The translations under genes were made by a program, and so were the position numbers. DNA of 64,000 bases, from contig NZ_CP134050.1 in NCBI RefSeq assembly GCF_031583145.1, positions 6,031,501-6,095,500 on the forward strand. Reading direction: 5' to 3'. Position 1 is the stretch's first letter. Each line of letters opens with the position of its first letter. Under the pieces are notes generated by a model. The model worked only from the letters and a program-made list of their open reading frames with translations. It was not told where the DNA came from and did no database searches. Source of the stretch: Brevibacillus brevis. GTDB taxonomy: Bacteria; Bacillota; Bacilli; Brevibacillales; Brevibacillaceae. Shown here in pieces: positions 19,484 through 28,217 of this stretch.

Positions 19484-21310
19484 TTACGGTGTCGTTTGGG
19501 GGTGAAACCAGATTTTATCGAAGTCCAGCCAGCCTGACGGATTGAGCGTGACCCCCCGCACCGACTGGTGAAAAGACGCATTGCTCTTTTTATGGACGAG
19601 GTACAGGATCGAGCGGGTCTGCCGCATCAGATCTTCCAGCTCCTCGAGCAGCTGCTGGCGCCTGCCTGCTTCCGGCTCGCGGAAGATCGCCTCTGCCGCA
19701 TTGTTCACTGCCTGTGCTGTCTGCGGATCGAACGCGGCGAGGAAGTAGTTTTTCTGCAAATACATCTCCAGCTCGCACACTTCGTCGCCGGTAAAGACGT
19801 TTCCAAACAGCCGGCAGTCGTACTGCTGCCAATCCGCGTAGTCCGTCAACTCATCTATCGGCTTCACATCCATGGTGATGTTGATGCCGTACGACTCGCA
19901 TCGGGCACGAATCCACTCGGCGTCTTCCTTGTGATACGGGTTGGAGGCGACCCGGAATACTTCCCCTTGGTAGCCGCTCTCCTTCAGCATCGCCATGATT
20001 TCAGAACGGGTCAGGCGACTTTTTTCATGGGCGATCTCGTCTGGATGCGGACGGAAGCCTCTCGCCGGAACAGTGCGGTCTCCGCCCAAATCCGCAATCA
20101 ACTGCTCCCGATCCAAAATATGGTACAGCGCTTCCCGAAACTTCGGATGATTTTGCGGACCGTCTTTCCACTGGTGAAAGACGAGCAGATTGCAGCAGGC
20201 GTACAGCATCTCCGTATCGTTCCACTCGCCGTTTGCACGGAGAATAGTCTCCAGCTGCGCCCGGGAAGGATCTCCGTAAGAGGTCAAGACCGATGTCCAG
20301 TCCGGTTCCTTAAGCCGTCCGGGCTCGACATCCGGCAGGATCAGCACCTCGACCCGATCGAGCTGCGGCCTTCCCCGAAAGTGACCGATAAAAGCTTCCA
20401 GGACGCAAATTCCATCCTCAAACCGGCTGATTCGAAACGGACCGGTGCCTACCGGCTTCCGCGCAAATTCCGCTTCGCCGGATTGGACGATGTCGGCGGG
20501 CACGATACTCGCAGGAACGGTAGACAGAAAGCGCAAAAACAGCGAATTCGGTTCAGCGAGCCGCACCCGCACTGTTTTATGGTCAAGCGCCTCGGTATGG
20601 ACGATGTCCCGATACATCCAGCTCGACTCGAACCTCTCCGGGTGCAAGCGGATGCGATCGAGGGAAAATACGACGTCATGAGCAGTCAGCTCTCGTCCGT
20701 GATGGAACAGGATGCTCTTTTTCAAATGAAAGGTCCATTCCCGCCCGTCCCCGCTGATCTCCCAGGAATGCGCAATGCCGGGTGTGATCACGCCTCGCTC
20801 ATGATCGTACTCGACCAATGTATCAAACAACTGCCCTGCGATCTGGGCGTCAAACGTGTAATAAGTCATGGCCGGGTCCAGCGTCACGATGCCGCGGTAT
20901 ACGGGAAGCCGCAGCGTGTCCTCGAGCCGATCCGAAACGGTCTGCGTCGTAAAGCCCATGCCTTCCGACAGCCAGTCCATGATGCGGTTTTTGACTGTAG
21001 TGTCGCCAAACCGGTTCAACCACTCCATGGCTTCGCTGACATCTCCCTGCTCCAGCTTGGTCCTCACCTCTTGAAGCAGCATTTCCTCCGAATCGGCGAG
21101 CAACGTTAAAACCGAAGAATGCCCGCGTCCGCGCCCTGACTGCCAGTCGATCCAGCCCAGCTCGGATAGCCTTCGGATGATGACTTTGGCATACCTCGTC
21201 GTGCAATGCCAGATGCCGGTGAGACGCTCTACGGTAACGGGAAAAGGCGCATGGGCCTTCTGGTCGCGGAAAAAGGAACGGAGCTCCAAAAAATGCAAAA
21301 CCGTCATCAT
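19484..21310 (-). CDS. SgrR-type regulator with solute-binding domain
   Basis: The 608-residue protein joins an N-terminal winged-helix domain (about residues 1-110, with CTTRYAKVIIRRLSELGWIDW) to a family 5 extracellular solute-binding-protein-like domain (TLDPAMTYYTFDAQIAGQLF near residue 140). This is the SgrR architecture, a cytoplasmic regulator that senses a small ligand with a binding-protein fold. No signal peptide is present. It is divergently transcribed from an MFS transporter gene 105 nt away, which is the obvious target. Ligand unknown. Confidence 0.88.
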   Translation of the reverse strand: MMTVLHFLELRSFFRDQKAHAPFPVTVERLTGIWHCTTRYAKVIIRRLSELGWIDWQSGRGRGHSSVLTLLADSEEMLLQEVRTKLEQGDVSEAMEWLNRFGDTTVKNRIMDWLSEGMGFTTQTVSDRLEDTLRLPVYRGIVTLDPAMTYYTFDAQIAGQLFDTLVEYDHERGVITPGIAHSWEISGDGREWTFHLKKSILFHHGRELTAHDVVFSLDRIRLHPERFESSWMYRDIVHTEALDHKTVRVRLAEPNSLFLRFLSTVPASIVPADIVQSGEAEFARKPVGTGPFRISRFEDGICVLEAFIGHFRGRPQLDRVEVLILPDVEPGRLKEPDWTSVLTSYGDPSRAQLETILRANGEWNDTEMLYACCNLLVFHQWKDGPQNHPKFREALYHILDREQLIADLGGDRTVPARGFRPHPDEIAHEKSRLTRSEIMAMLKESGYQGEVFRVASNPYHKEDAEWIRARCESYGINITMDVKPIDELTDYADWQQYDCRLFGNVFTGDEVCELEMYLQKNYFLAAFDPQTAQAVNNAAEAIFREPEAGRRQQLLEELEDLMRQTRSILYLVHKKSNASFHQSVRGVTLNPSGWLDFDKIWFHPQTTP

Positions 21311-21415
21311 ACATGCCCCTCCTCACTCTGAAAAAAGGTGAACAGTCTTATTCAAATCATACCCTTTTTAACCCTTTTCAGATAGCTATACTCAAAGGAA
21401 AGAGGAGGGAAACGA

Positions 21416-22675
21416 ATGAACGTCTTGTTGCAAAAGCTCCGCACCTGGGCACATTTCCATCCAGTCGCCTGGGGCGTCATTATCGGTACATTTCTTTCGC
21501 GCACCGGATTTTTTATGGTGATTCCGTTTTTGGGCATCTACTTGGGCAAAGTCAAGGGAGTTGACCCCGCTACGGTCGGGGCCATCCTGGCAGCCAGCTT
21601 TTTGGTAGGGACACTGTGCAGCTTTCTCGGTGGTGCGCTGTCCGATCGCTTGGGCCGATACCCGGTCATGATCACGGCGATGGCCGCCTGGAGCCTGACC
21701 CTGCTTGGCTTTGCTTTTGCCGAGGAAGTCTGGCAGTTCTTTCTCATGAGCTCCCTCAACGGCCTGTTCCGCAGCATCTTCGAACCGACAGCCCGTGCCC
21801 TGCTGGCGGACGTGACGCCTCCAGAGCGGCGCTCCGACGCTTTTCACGCGCGGTACTTCGCAATCAATATCGGCGGCGCCATCGGACCGTTGATGGGGCT
21901 GAAGCTGGGAGCCGGCAGCACGGCCTCGCTCCTGCCGTTTTTCGTCAGCGCCGCCATTTTCGCTGCCTACGCCGCGGTCCTGGTCATTCTCATGCTTGCT
22001 TTCAAGCACACGGTTCCGGAGAAGTCCGAAATCACACCGATGGGGCAAATGGTGCGAATCGTGTTTACCGATAAAGTGTTCCTTTATTTTCTGGTAGGCA
22101 ACGTCTTTTTGGCTGGCGCCTACTCCCACCTCGATACGACCTTGTCGCAGTACATCGGACACGACCGTATCGAAGCATACTCGCTGCTCTTTATTGTCAA
22201 CACGCTCTCCGTCGTGGTCCTGCAATACCCGCTAGCCAAGCTGATGAAGCGTTTTTCTTCCCTGACCGCTCTAAAGGCCGGCTGCCTGCTGTTCGGATTG
22301 GGACTGTTCGGATTCGGGTTATTCGACAATCTGGCGTTGCTTGCGCTGTCGATGGTCGTGTTTACCGCCGGCGAAGTGCTCAGCTTTGTGATCGGTGACG
22401 TGCTGATCGGAGAAATTGCGCCCAGCCATTTGCGCGGCGCCTACTATGGAGCCAGCGGGTTTGCTTTTATTGGCCAGAGCGTCTGCGCCTGGTTTGGCGG
22501 AATTCTGCTGAACACCCTGGGCTTTAGCCAAGGCCCCACCATCTTCGCCATCCTGATGCTGCTCACTTTTCTCGCCTATCCGTTTTTCCACCGCGGGCAG
22601 CTGCTGTGGGAGCGGCGCCTTGGACGCAGTGATGCCGGCCAGATTTGCCAAGGCATGGAGCTGACGAAGAGCTAA
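21416..22675 (+). CDS. MFS transporter (drug or sugar exporter type)
   Basis: The 419-residue protein has about 12 membrane spans and the MFS motif-A-like loop GGALSDRLGRYPVMI near residue 70. GAGGAGGGAAACGA precedes the ATG. It is divergent from the SgrR-type regulator, suggesting ligand-controlled export in the manner of SgrR with SetA, although that parallel is inference. The next gene starts 27 nt later and may be co-transcribed. Confidence 0.88.
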   Translation: MNVLLQKLRTWAHFHPVAWGVIIGTFLSRTGFFMVIPFLGIYLGKVKGVDPATVGAILAASFLVGTLCSFLGGALSDRLGRYPVMITAMAAWSLTLLGFAFAEEVWQFFLMSSLNGLFRSIFEPTARALLADVTPPERRSDAFHARYFAINIGGAIGPLMGLKLGAGSTASLLPFFVSAAIFAAYAAVLVILMLAFKHTVPEKSEITPMGQMVRIVFTDKVFLYFLVGNVFLAGAYSHLDTTLSQYIGHDRIEAYSLLFIVNTLSVVVLQYPLAKLMKRFSSLTALKAGCLLFGLGLFGFGLFDNLALLALSMVVFTAGEVLSFVIGDVLIGEIAPSHLRGAYYGASGFAFIGQSVCAWFGGILLNTLGFSQGPTIFAILMLLTFLAYPFFHRGQLLWERRLGRSDAGQICQGMELTKS

Positions 22676-22702
22676 ATGATACGAAAACGAGGAGTGTTGT
22701 TC

Positions 22703-23482
22703 ATGACAGCCATTCAACAATTTCACACACTTCATCATGCAGACGACCTATTGTTCCTGGGCAACGCCTGGGACATCCCCTCCGCACGTGCGCTGGAAAA
22801 AGGCGGTTTTCGCGCCATCGGAACGACCAGTTGGGGAATTGCGCACGCGCAAGGCTTTACCGATGGAGAAAAGATCGATTTTGACCTGCATCTGGCCATC
22901 ATCCGAAGCATCGTCAGACATGTGCAGATTCCGGTGTCTGCTGATATCGAGGCGGGCTACGGAGAAAGTGCCCGAGCGATCGTCGAAAACGTATTGCGGA
23001 CAGCGGATGTGGGAGTCGCAGGCATCAATCTCGAGGATTCGCTCAAGCATCAAGAAGGCTTGCGGGATGCGGCGGAGCACGGCCTCCTTCTCCGGCAGAT
23101 CAGAACAGCGCTCGATAACCGTGGCTTTCACGATTTTTACATCAACGCCCGAATCGATACGTACTTCCAAAAAGAGAATCCGCTAACGGAAACGATCGAG
23201 CGGGGAAATATCTATGTGGAGAGCGGAGCAAGCGGCATCTTCGTCCCCGGTGTCACGAGCGAATCAGACATTCGGGCCATTGCAACCCAGGTGGCTGCGC
23301 CGCTGAACGTCCTCTCTCTTCCGGGGCTGACGAATGGCAAGCTGCTTCGCGAATGGGGAGTCAGACGGCTCAGCTTTGGCAATGCGCTGTATGACAAGAT
23401 GGCCGCTGATCTGGAAAACACTGCGACCCATTTGTTTGAAACGACAGACACTCGGTCTTTATACGAGACGACCGGTTCATGA
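22703..23482 (+). CDS. Isocitrate lyase/PEP mutase family protein
   Basis: The 259-residue protein is a TIM-barrel enzyme of the PEP mutase/isocitrate lyase superfamily. It has GNAWDIPSARALEKGGF near the N-terminus, the metal-site Asp in SADIEAGYG, INLEDS, INARID and LPGLTNGKLL. Relatives cleave C-C or P-C bonds (oxaloacetate hydrolase, carboxyvinyl-phosphonate mutase, 2-methylisocitrate lyase). It lacks the lyase KKCGH loop. ATG at 22703 follows GAGGAG. It lies just downstream of the MFS gene. The reaction cannot be named. Confidence 0.82.
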   Translation: MTAIQQFHTLHHADDLLFLGNAWDIPSARALEKGGFRAIGTTSWGIAHAQGFTDGEKIDFDLHLAIIRSIVRHVQIPVSADIEAGYGESARAIVENVLRTADVGVAGINLEDSLKHQEGLRDAAEHGLLLRQIRTALDNRGFHDFYINARIDTYFQKENPLTETIERGNIYVESGASGIFVPGVTSESDIRAIATQVAAPLNVLSLPGLTNGKLLREWGVRRLSFGNALYDKMAADLENTATHLFETTDTRSLYETTGS

Positions 23483-23493
23483 GCTACGCGATA

Positions 23494-23530
23494 AGCCGCC
23501 TTCCTTGCTGGGAAGGCGGCTCTTTTCTTT
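23494..23530 (+). terminator. Terminator after the PEP-mutase-family gene
   Basis: AGCCGCCTTCC (23494-23504) pairs perfectly with GGAAGGCGGCT (23511-23521), followed by CTTTTCTTTT. Confidence 0.9.
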
Positions 23531-23551
23531 TCCACACAATCCTTAGCCCTG

Positions 23552-24139
23552 CTACTGCGCAATTGTCTGGAAATACCGATAGACCCGATCCAGCTTCTGC
23601 GCATGCCTCCCCTTTGGACTCTCCATGCTGCCAAACTCGAAGAACTTCACTTTCTTCATCCCCACAAATTGAAACAGCGCTCTCTTCATCAGCACCTTGT
23701 GCGCGTTGTTCAACCAGAACAGGGGATAATGCGTCGGTCCCTTCATCGTGGAAATGCAGACGACCGACTTGCCCGCGAGCAGCCCTTCCGGAAAAAGCCC
23801 GTCCTTGTCCCGGTAGGCGAATCCGGCCGCAAACATCTGGTCGATATACCCGAGCAGCATCGCAGGCGGGCGTCCCCACCAGATCGGGTACACAAAAACG
23901 AGTTTGTCCGCCCAGCGAATTTGCTGGCGGTACTTCTCCAGCCGGGGATCGATGTGCATGTCTCTCCTTCGCTTGTGCTCGTTGAATTCAAGAACCGGAT
24001 GGAACGACTCCGCGTACAAATCGAGTACCTGCACTTCCTGGATATTCGGGTTTTCCCCGCTTCCTTCCAGCACCTTCTGCAAAAACGCGTAGCTGAGGCT
24101 CTGGTGATTCGGATGCGTATACACAATCAGCAGTTTCAT
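23552..24139 (-). CDS. NAD(P)H:quinone oxidoreductase, flavodoxin-like
   Basis: The 195-residue FMN protein belongs to the flavodoxin_2 family (MdaB/YwrO/KefF type). Its features are the phosphate-binding start VYTHPNHQSLSYAF, WADKLVFVYPIWWGRPPAML near residue 78, and STMKGPTHYPL. It would reduce quinones by two electrons and so protect from quinone and electrophile stress. It is divergent from a MarR gene, with three palindromes in the 120 nt between them, so it is probably repressed by that MarR, as in the YodB/MhqR systems of B. subtilis. Confidence 0.88.
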   Translation of the reverse strand: MKLLIVYTHPNHQSLSYAFLQKVLEGSGENPNIQEVQVLDLYAESFHPVLEFNEHKRRRDMHIDPRLEKYRQQIRWADKLVFVYPIWWGRPPAMLLGYIDQMFAAGFAYRDKDGLFPEGLLAGKSVVCISTMKGPTHYPLFWLNNAHKVLMKRALFQFVGMKKVKFFEFGSMESPKGRHAQKLDRVYRYFQTIAQ

Positions 24140-24155
24140 TTTCTCACTCCGTTAA

Positions 24156-24236
24156 TTATCATTTGATAACAAAAATCTAGCACGCTCCAAAAATGTTGTC
24201 AAATGATAATTGTTAAGTGATAACCAGTTTGTTATC
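24156..24236. promoter_or_regulatory. MarR operator cluster between the quinone reductase and marR genes
   Basis: There are three dyads. 24156-24169 is TTATCA-N2-TGATAA, 24196-24209 is TTGTCA-N2-TGATAA, and 24219-24236 is GATAAC-N6-GTTATC. They lie where both divergent promoters must be, so one repressor could control both genes. The third dyad ends 24 nt before the marR start, fitting autorepression. Confidence 0.65.
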
Positions 24237-24259
24237 GTTACGGATAAGAGGTGATCTTC

Positions 24260-24712
24260 GTGGACAAAGAAGCCTTGTTCCAGAAATTCGTGATGTTCAC
24301 CAGCGCGGTCCATCAAATCAAGCATGAATTAACCAAAGAAGTGAAGCCAGCCACGGTTACGCCGGTTCAGTACAGCATTTTGGAGTACATCGCGGTTCAT
24401 CAGCCTGTCACCCTCAGCCAAATCAGCGATTGCCAGCACATGTCCCTGCCCAATACGAGCCGTGAAATCAGGAAGCTGACGGAGAAAAACCTGTGCGAAA
24501 AATCAACCGGTGCCGAAGACCAGCGCAAGCAGTACATTCGCCTGTCGAAAGCAGGCCAGGACATAATGGACGAAGTCTTTTTACGGATACAAGAGCGCTT
24601 TACCGAGCGAATCCATGAAGCGACCCCACAAGAGCTGGGGTTGATTGAGGAAGCGCTGGATTTGCTTCACGCGAAAGTGTTTTATACGGATTCACGCAGC
24701 TCCGGCAAATAG
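24260..24712 (+). CDS. MarR family transcriptional regulator
   Basis: The 150-residue protein has the winged-helix MarR fold: PVTLSQISDCQHMSLPNTSREIRKL is the recognition region (given here as its landmark residues ISDCQHMSLPNTSREI), followed by the wing AEDQRKQYIRLS. A cysteine lies just before the recognition helix and could be redox-sensitive. GTG at 24260 is preferred since AAGAGGTG lies 7 nt upstream; a GTG at 24251 overlaps that site. Divergent from the quinone reductase. Confidence 0.87.
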   Translation: MDKEALFQKFVMFTSAVHQIKHELTKEVKPATVTPVQYSILEYIAVHQPVTLSQISDCQHMSLPNTSREIRKLTEKNLCEKSTGAEDQRKQYIRLSKAGQDIMDEVFLRIQERFTERIHEATPQELGLIEEALDLLHAKVFYTDSRSSGK

Positions 24713-24713
24713 C

Positions 24714-24752
24714 GCAAAAAAAAGGAACTGCACATGTGCAATTCCTTTTTTT
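24714..24752. terminator. Bidirectional terminator between marR and the SDR gene
   Basis: A hairpin centred on TGCACATGTGCA is flanked by AAAAAGGAA and TTCCTTTTT; it serves the convergent genes on both sides. Confidence 0.85.
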
Positions 24753-24766
24753 CGTTTCCAGGCGAT

Positions 24767-25510
24767 TTAAATGAACCCGCCGTTGACGCGAAGAGTCTGC
24801 CCTGTGACCCACTGGGACTCAGCGCCTGCTAGGAACAGAACGACCTGCGAAATGTCCTCGGGCTCAGCCAGCCTGCCGAACGAGTTCATCGAACCGACTG
24901 CCCTGATCTGCTCCTCCGTTTTGTCTGCGGTGAAGAGCTCGGTATTCACCGGTCCGGGAGCAACGGCGTTGATGGTGATCCCTTTTGGTACGAGCTCTTT
25001 CGCCAGCTGGCGAGTAATCTGCTCGACCGCTCCCTTTGTCGCCGCGTACACGCTGTAACCCGGGAACATTTGCCCTGCGACAGACGTGGAGAAGTTGATG
25101 ATTCTTCCCTTCTCACTCATATGGAGAGCTGCCTGTTGGCAGGCGAAGTACGTCCCTTTGACGTTGATGGCGAACAGCTGGTCAAAATCCTCCTCCGTCA
25201 TTTCGGCAATCGGCTTGGTAATCATTACCCCGGCATTATTGACCAAGATGTCGATGCGGCCAAATGCCTCCAGCGTTTTCTCAAACAAATGCTCTACCTC
25301 TCCCACTTTGCTGACGTCCGCTTGAATCGCAAGCGCCTCTCCGCCATTTTTCCTGATTTCGGAAACGACTTCCTCCGCTCTTCTGGAGCTGCTCGCGTAG
25401 TTTACAACCACCCTGGCTCCTTGCAAAGCCAGCTCCTGCGCTATTTTTTGCCCGATCCCCCGAGATGCCCCTGTCACCAACGCCACTTTACCTGCCAGCT
25501 TCTTTTCCAT
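24767..25510 (-). CDS. Short-chain dehydrogenase/reductase
   Basis: The 247-residue classical SDR has the cofactor motif TGASRGIG (residues 14-21), NNAG near 91 and the catalytic YAATK. The C-terminus ends WVTGQTLRVNGGFI, close to FabG-like enzymes. Substrate unknown. It has its own promoter region with an inverted repeat that shares a half-site with the MarR operators 1.3 kb away, so it may belong to the same stress response. Confidence 0.9.
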   Translation of the reverse strand: MEKKLAGKVALVTGASRGIGQKIAQELALQGARVVVNYASSSRRAEEVVSEIRKNGGEALAIQADVSKVGEVEHLFEKTLEAFGRIDILVNNAGVMITKPIAEMTEEDFDQLFAINVKGTYFACQQAALHMSEKGRIINFSTSVAGQMFPGYSVYAATKGAVEQITRQLAKELVPKGITINAVAPGPVNTELFTADKTEEQIRAVGSMNSFGRLAEPEDISQVVLFLAGAESQWVTGQTLRVNGGFI

Positions 25511-25571
25511 AAATGTCCCACCCCGTTTTTTTTATTTGCTTATGGCTATTATACTGCCTCAAATTACAATC

Positions 25572-25603
25572 ATCAAATGACAATTTTTATTTTTTGTCAT
25601 TTG
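25572..25603. promoter_or_regulatory. Inverted repeat operator upstream of the SDR gene
   Basis: CAAATGACAA (25574-25583) and TTGTCATTTG (25594-25603) are perfect inverted copies 10 nt apart. The left arm with its flank, ATCAAATGACAA, differs at one position of 12 from the complement of the MarR operator at 24156. It lies 60-90 nt upstream of the SDR start. Confidence 0.55.
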
Positions 25604-25618
25604 TTTTCGCGAAGACAG

Positions 25619-25657
25619 AAAAAACCTTTCTGAATCGGTTCGTCAGAAAGGTTTTTA
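25619..25657. terminator. Terminator between the TetR and SDR genes
   Basis: AAAACCTTTCTGA (25621-25633) pairs with TCAGAAAGGTTTT (25643-25655). The minus strand ends in T residues, so it separates the TetR transcript from the SDR gene. Confidence 0.8.
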
Positions 25658-25691
25658 TCTCCAAAAGGCAGGCTGCCCAACAATTATACGA

Positions 25692-26285
25692 TTATACCAG
25701 CCCTCTCAAAAGCAGCTCCCATACCGCCTGGAAGGTTTCCTCTTCGTCCTCGGCGAGCCACTGATTGGCATGTGCAGGATGGTGGAAGCGCGAGGTCGCC
25801 ATGAAAATGGCCTTTGCTATGACCTCCGGTTGACCGGGCTTAAACTCATTCGACTGGATTCCTTGCTCCACGATCGTCGCTATCTGTTGAATCAAGTGAT
25901 TGACATGGGCCTTTACCGTCTCCACCGATTCCTGCGTTTCGGCCGCATACATGGCAAACATCTCCGTGTCCCGAGTGAAATAATCCCGCTTCGACTTTCG
26001 GAGCGTGTCCAGCCACAAGCGCAAACGTTCCGTCGCGCTGCCTTTTCCTTCGCTTACGATCTTCTCTAACGGGGCGGAGATACAACCGACCAGCCACCTT
26101 TCCGTGACAGCCTCCCGCAAGGCAGCCTTGCTCGGGAAGTGTCGGTACACCGTTCCGTGGCTGACCTGCAGCGCCTTGGCTATGTCGACCACGGAGGTTT
26201 TTTCCGGGCCAAAACGTCTGAGCACCTGTTCCGCCGCATCCAGTATCATTTCTTTTGTCAATGGCGCATCGTGACCCATAGGCAT
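25692..26285 (-). CDS. TetR/AcrR family transcriptional regulator
   Basis: The 197-residue regulator has the TetR helix-turn-helix VVDIAKALQVSHGTVYRHF at about residues 32-50 and a C-terminal domain like YjdC-type TetR proteins (WLDTLRKSKRDYF). GGGGGAAAGGC precedes the ATG. It is separated from the SDR by a terminator. Target and ligand unknown. Confidence 0.87.
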   Translation of the reverse strand: MPMGHDAPLTKEMILDAAEQVLRRFGPEKTSVVDIAKALQVSHGTVYRHFPSKAALREAVTERWLVGCISAPLEKIVSEGKGSATERLRLWLDTLRKSKRDYFTRDTEMFAMYAAETQESVETVKAHVNHLIQQIATIVEQGIQSNEFKPGQPEVIAKAIFMATSRFHHPAHANQWLAEDEEETFQAVWELLLRGLV

Positions 26286-26452
26286 GCCTTTCCCCCTTTT
26301 TTCTCCCTCTCATCATACCTCATTTTCTCACCGGATAAAAAACATAGTTGGAAAACTGTCAGCGCTCAAATCAAATGCTTGTCTAATCCAGATCTTCTTC
26401 GTTATATTTTGAATAGACATATTTCCCCAAATTTTTCCGATAGGAGATTCAA

Positions 26453-28150
26453 ATGATGGTCCCATCGAATATTCTATCCCTCGCAACCCCTCTGCTGACC
26501 GAACGACGCATTTCCAAAGCGACGCCGTCCGAGAATCCACATGATGAATGGTACAAGATCACACTCACTGCCGCCGATGCCATTGAAATCCACATCAACA
26601 ATTTGACACACCCATCCTCCTGTGTGGAAGTTTACGACCAATATGGCACTCGGCTTGAACGCTCTGCCTTTACAGCCGGCTCGCCCCTGATTATGCGCTT
26701 CTTTCCTTCTCGGGAAGGATGCTACTTTATCAAGCTGATGATCGGCCCTGATCCGGATCCCACTCACCTCTGCCAGCTGTTTGTGGACAAGTACACCCGC
26801 TTGTCGGGTACCGTCTCCGGATCTCTCAGGCTATCTGCCGATACCGGTCCCTATCTGCTCGGACCGGACGATGTGATCATTTCTGCGGGCTGCAGTGTGA
26901 CCGTGGAAGCAGGTACGACCCTCAATGTCCGCGGAAACCGCAAAATCGTCGTTCGCGATTCCGGAACGCTATCCCTTTGCGGCGAAGCGACCCGCCCCAT
27001 CACGATAATCGGAGCAACAGGCGACCCCGCCAATCACCGATGGGATCAGCTCGAAGCATCGACACAGGCAGTTACCTTCTCTGCGCATTTGATCATTCAA
27101 TACGACAACGACGCGAATGGGGCGGACTTTCCGGCATCCCCTGCCCCTTTTGTGGCGGCAGCTTCCTCGCTCCAGGAATTCACCTCCACGATTGAAGAGG
27201 CCATGCTCATCAAGAGGGCGGGCATCATCCCTCCCCCCGTCCGCTTGGACTACATCAAGACGTGGTTTCAGCAGGTAAGTCCCTATCACTTCAGCTTTCT
27301 GGAGGAAATCTTGCCCTTCGAGCTCTATTTCGGAAACGATGTCACCACGTTTGCCGATTGGGAAATCGACAGCCTCCGCGTCAGCCACGAACGCTACGAG
27401 TCAGGTCACATCAACTACTGGGATTTCGTCAACGGCAATTTCACCAGCGATCTCGCGGAAGCCGCTCAACTGTTTGCCAGCCAGCTAACCAGCCCGGAGC
27501 CCCGCATCCAGCGCCTGATCGATTTTCTCGCCCTCGGGCAAAACTTTCGTCAGACGCACGGCACCTTCAGGCTTTACGATCTGATCAATCCGTTCAACGA
27601 TGAGGAGGACGAGGAATTCCAGCGGACCTTCGAGCGTATGGCTTCCGCTTTCTGGTACGCCCACAACACGTCCATTGTGTATTGGGACAAGATGGCGCGA
27701 GAACTCGGGCTCTGGGACAAAGAAGACGAGCTGGAGCAGCAGTTTATCAACTCCGTCATCATCCGCGTCCATTTTGCCGCGGACTTGCCCTTCACCATTC
27801 CCGGATACGGAAACAACATCCCGCCGGTCGGATTCCTCGGCATCGTCATCAACCACGGTCCTTTCCGCTATCCAAAAGAGTATCCGATCCCCGAGCCGGA
27901 GCATGAAGTGAACTACGGCACCTTGTCTACGGCTGCTTATTTGAAATTTTTCTTCGAAACCCTCGTCAAGCGGAAAACCAATCCGCTCTATACATGGTGG
28001 ATTCCCAGCCAGGCCGACGACCAGCTGTTCCGCTTGCTGAACGAGAAAGGCATCTCCATCGATTCTCCTCCGGAAGACTGGGACCGGGAGTTTATCCAGC
28101 CCTCCCAAAAAACGCTGGAGGAAATTCAGCAGTACTACTTGTCTACCTGA
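26453..28150 (+). CDS. Unrecognised 565-residue two-domain protein
   Basis: I do not recognise this family. The first 120 or so residues look like a beta-sandwich of the bacterial pre-peptidase type (WYKITLTAADAIEIHINNL, CVEVYDQYGTRL, GCYFIKLMIG). Residues about 120-195 have the short-strand pattern of a beta-solenoid (VTVEAGTTLNVRGNRKIVV). From about residue 230 the chain is helical and rich in Trp, Phe and acidic residues. There is no signal peptide, membrane span or catalytic motif. The ATG follows GATAGGAGA. It stands alone between the TetR gene and topB and has its own terminator. It could be a structural, spore or toxin-like protein; none is supported. Confidence 0.7.
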   Translation: MMVPSNILSLATPLLTERRISKATPSENPHDEWYKITLTAADAIEIHINNLTHPSSCVEVYDQYGTRLERSAFTAGSPLIMRFFPSREGCYFIKLMIGPDPDPTHLCQLFVDKYTRLSGTVSGSLRLSADTGPYLLGPDDVIISAGCSVTVEAGTTLNVRGNRKIVVRDSGTLSLCGEATRPITIIGATGDPANHRWDQLEASTQAVTFSAHLIIQYDNDANGADFPASPAPFVAAASSLQEFTSTIEEAMLIKRAGIIPPPVRLDYIKTWFQQVSPYHFSFLEEILPFELYFGNDVTTFADWEIDSLRVSHERYESGHINYWDFVNGNFTSDLAEAAQLFASQLTSPEPRIQRLIDFLALGQNFRQTHGTFRLYDLINPFNDEEDEEFQRTFERMASAFWYAHNTSIVYWDKMARELGLWDKEDELEQQFINSVIIRVHFAADLPFTIPGYGNNIPPVGFLGIVINHGPFRYPKEYPIPEPEHEVNYGTLSTAAYLKFFFETLVKRKTNPLYTWWIPSQADDQLFRLLNEKGISIDSPPEDWDREFIQPSQKTLEEIQQYYLST

Positions 28151-28157
28151 ACGGCGA

Positions 28158-28201
28158 AAGACCCGGAACGCCATCGTTCATCGCGGCATTCCGGGTCTTC
28201 C
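28158..28201. terminator. Bidirectional terminator between the 565-residue protein gene and topB
   Basis: AAGACCCGGAA (28158-28168) pairs perfectly with TTCCGGGTCTT (28189-28199). The two genes converge on it. Confidence 0.75.
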
Positions 28202-28217
28202 TATCAGGGCGGCTGCG

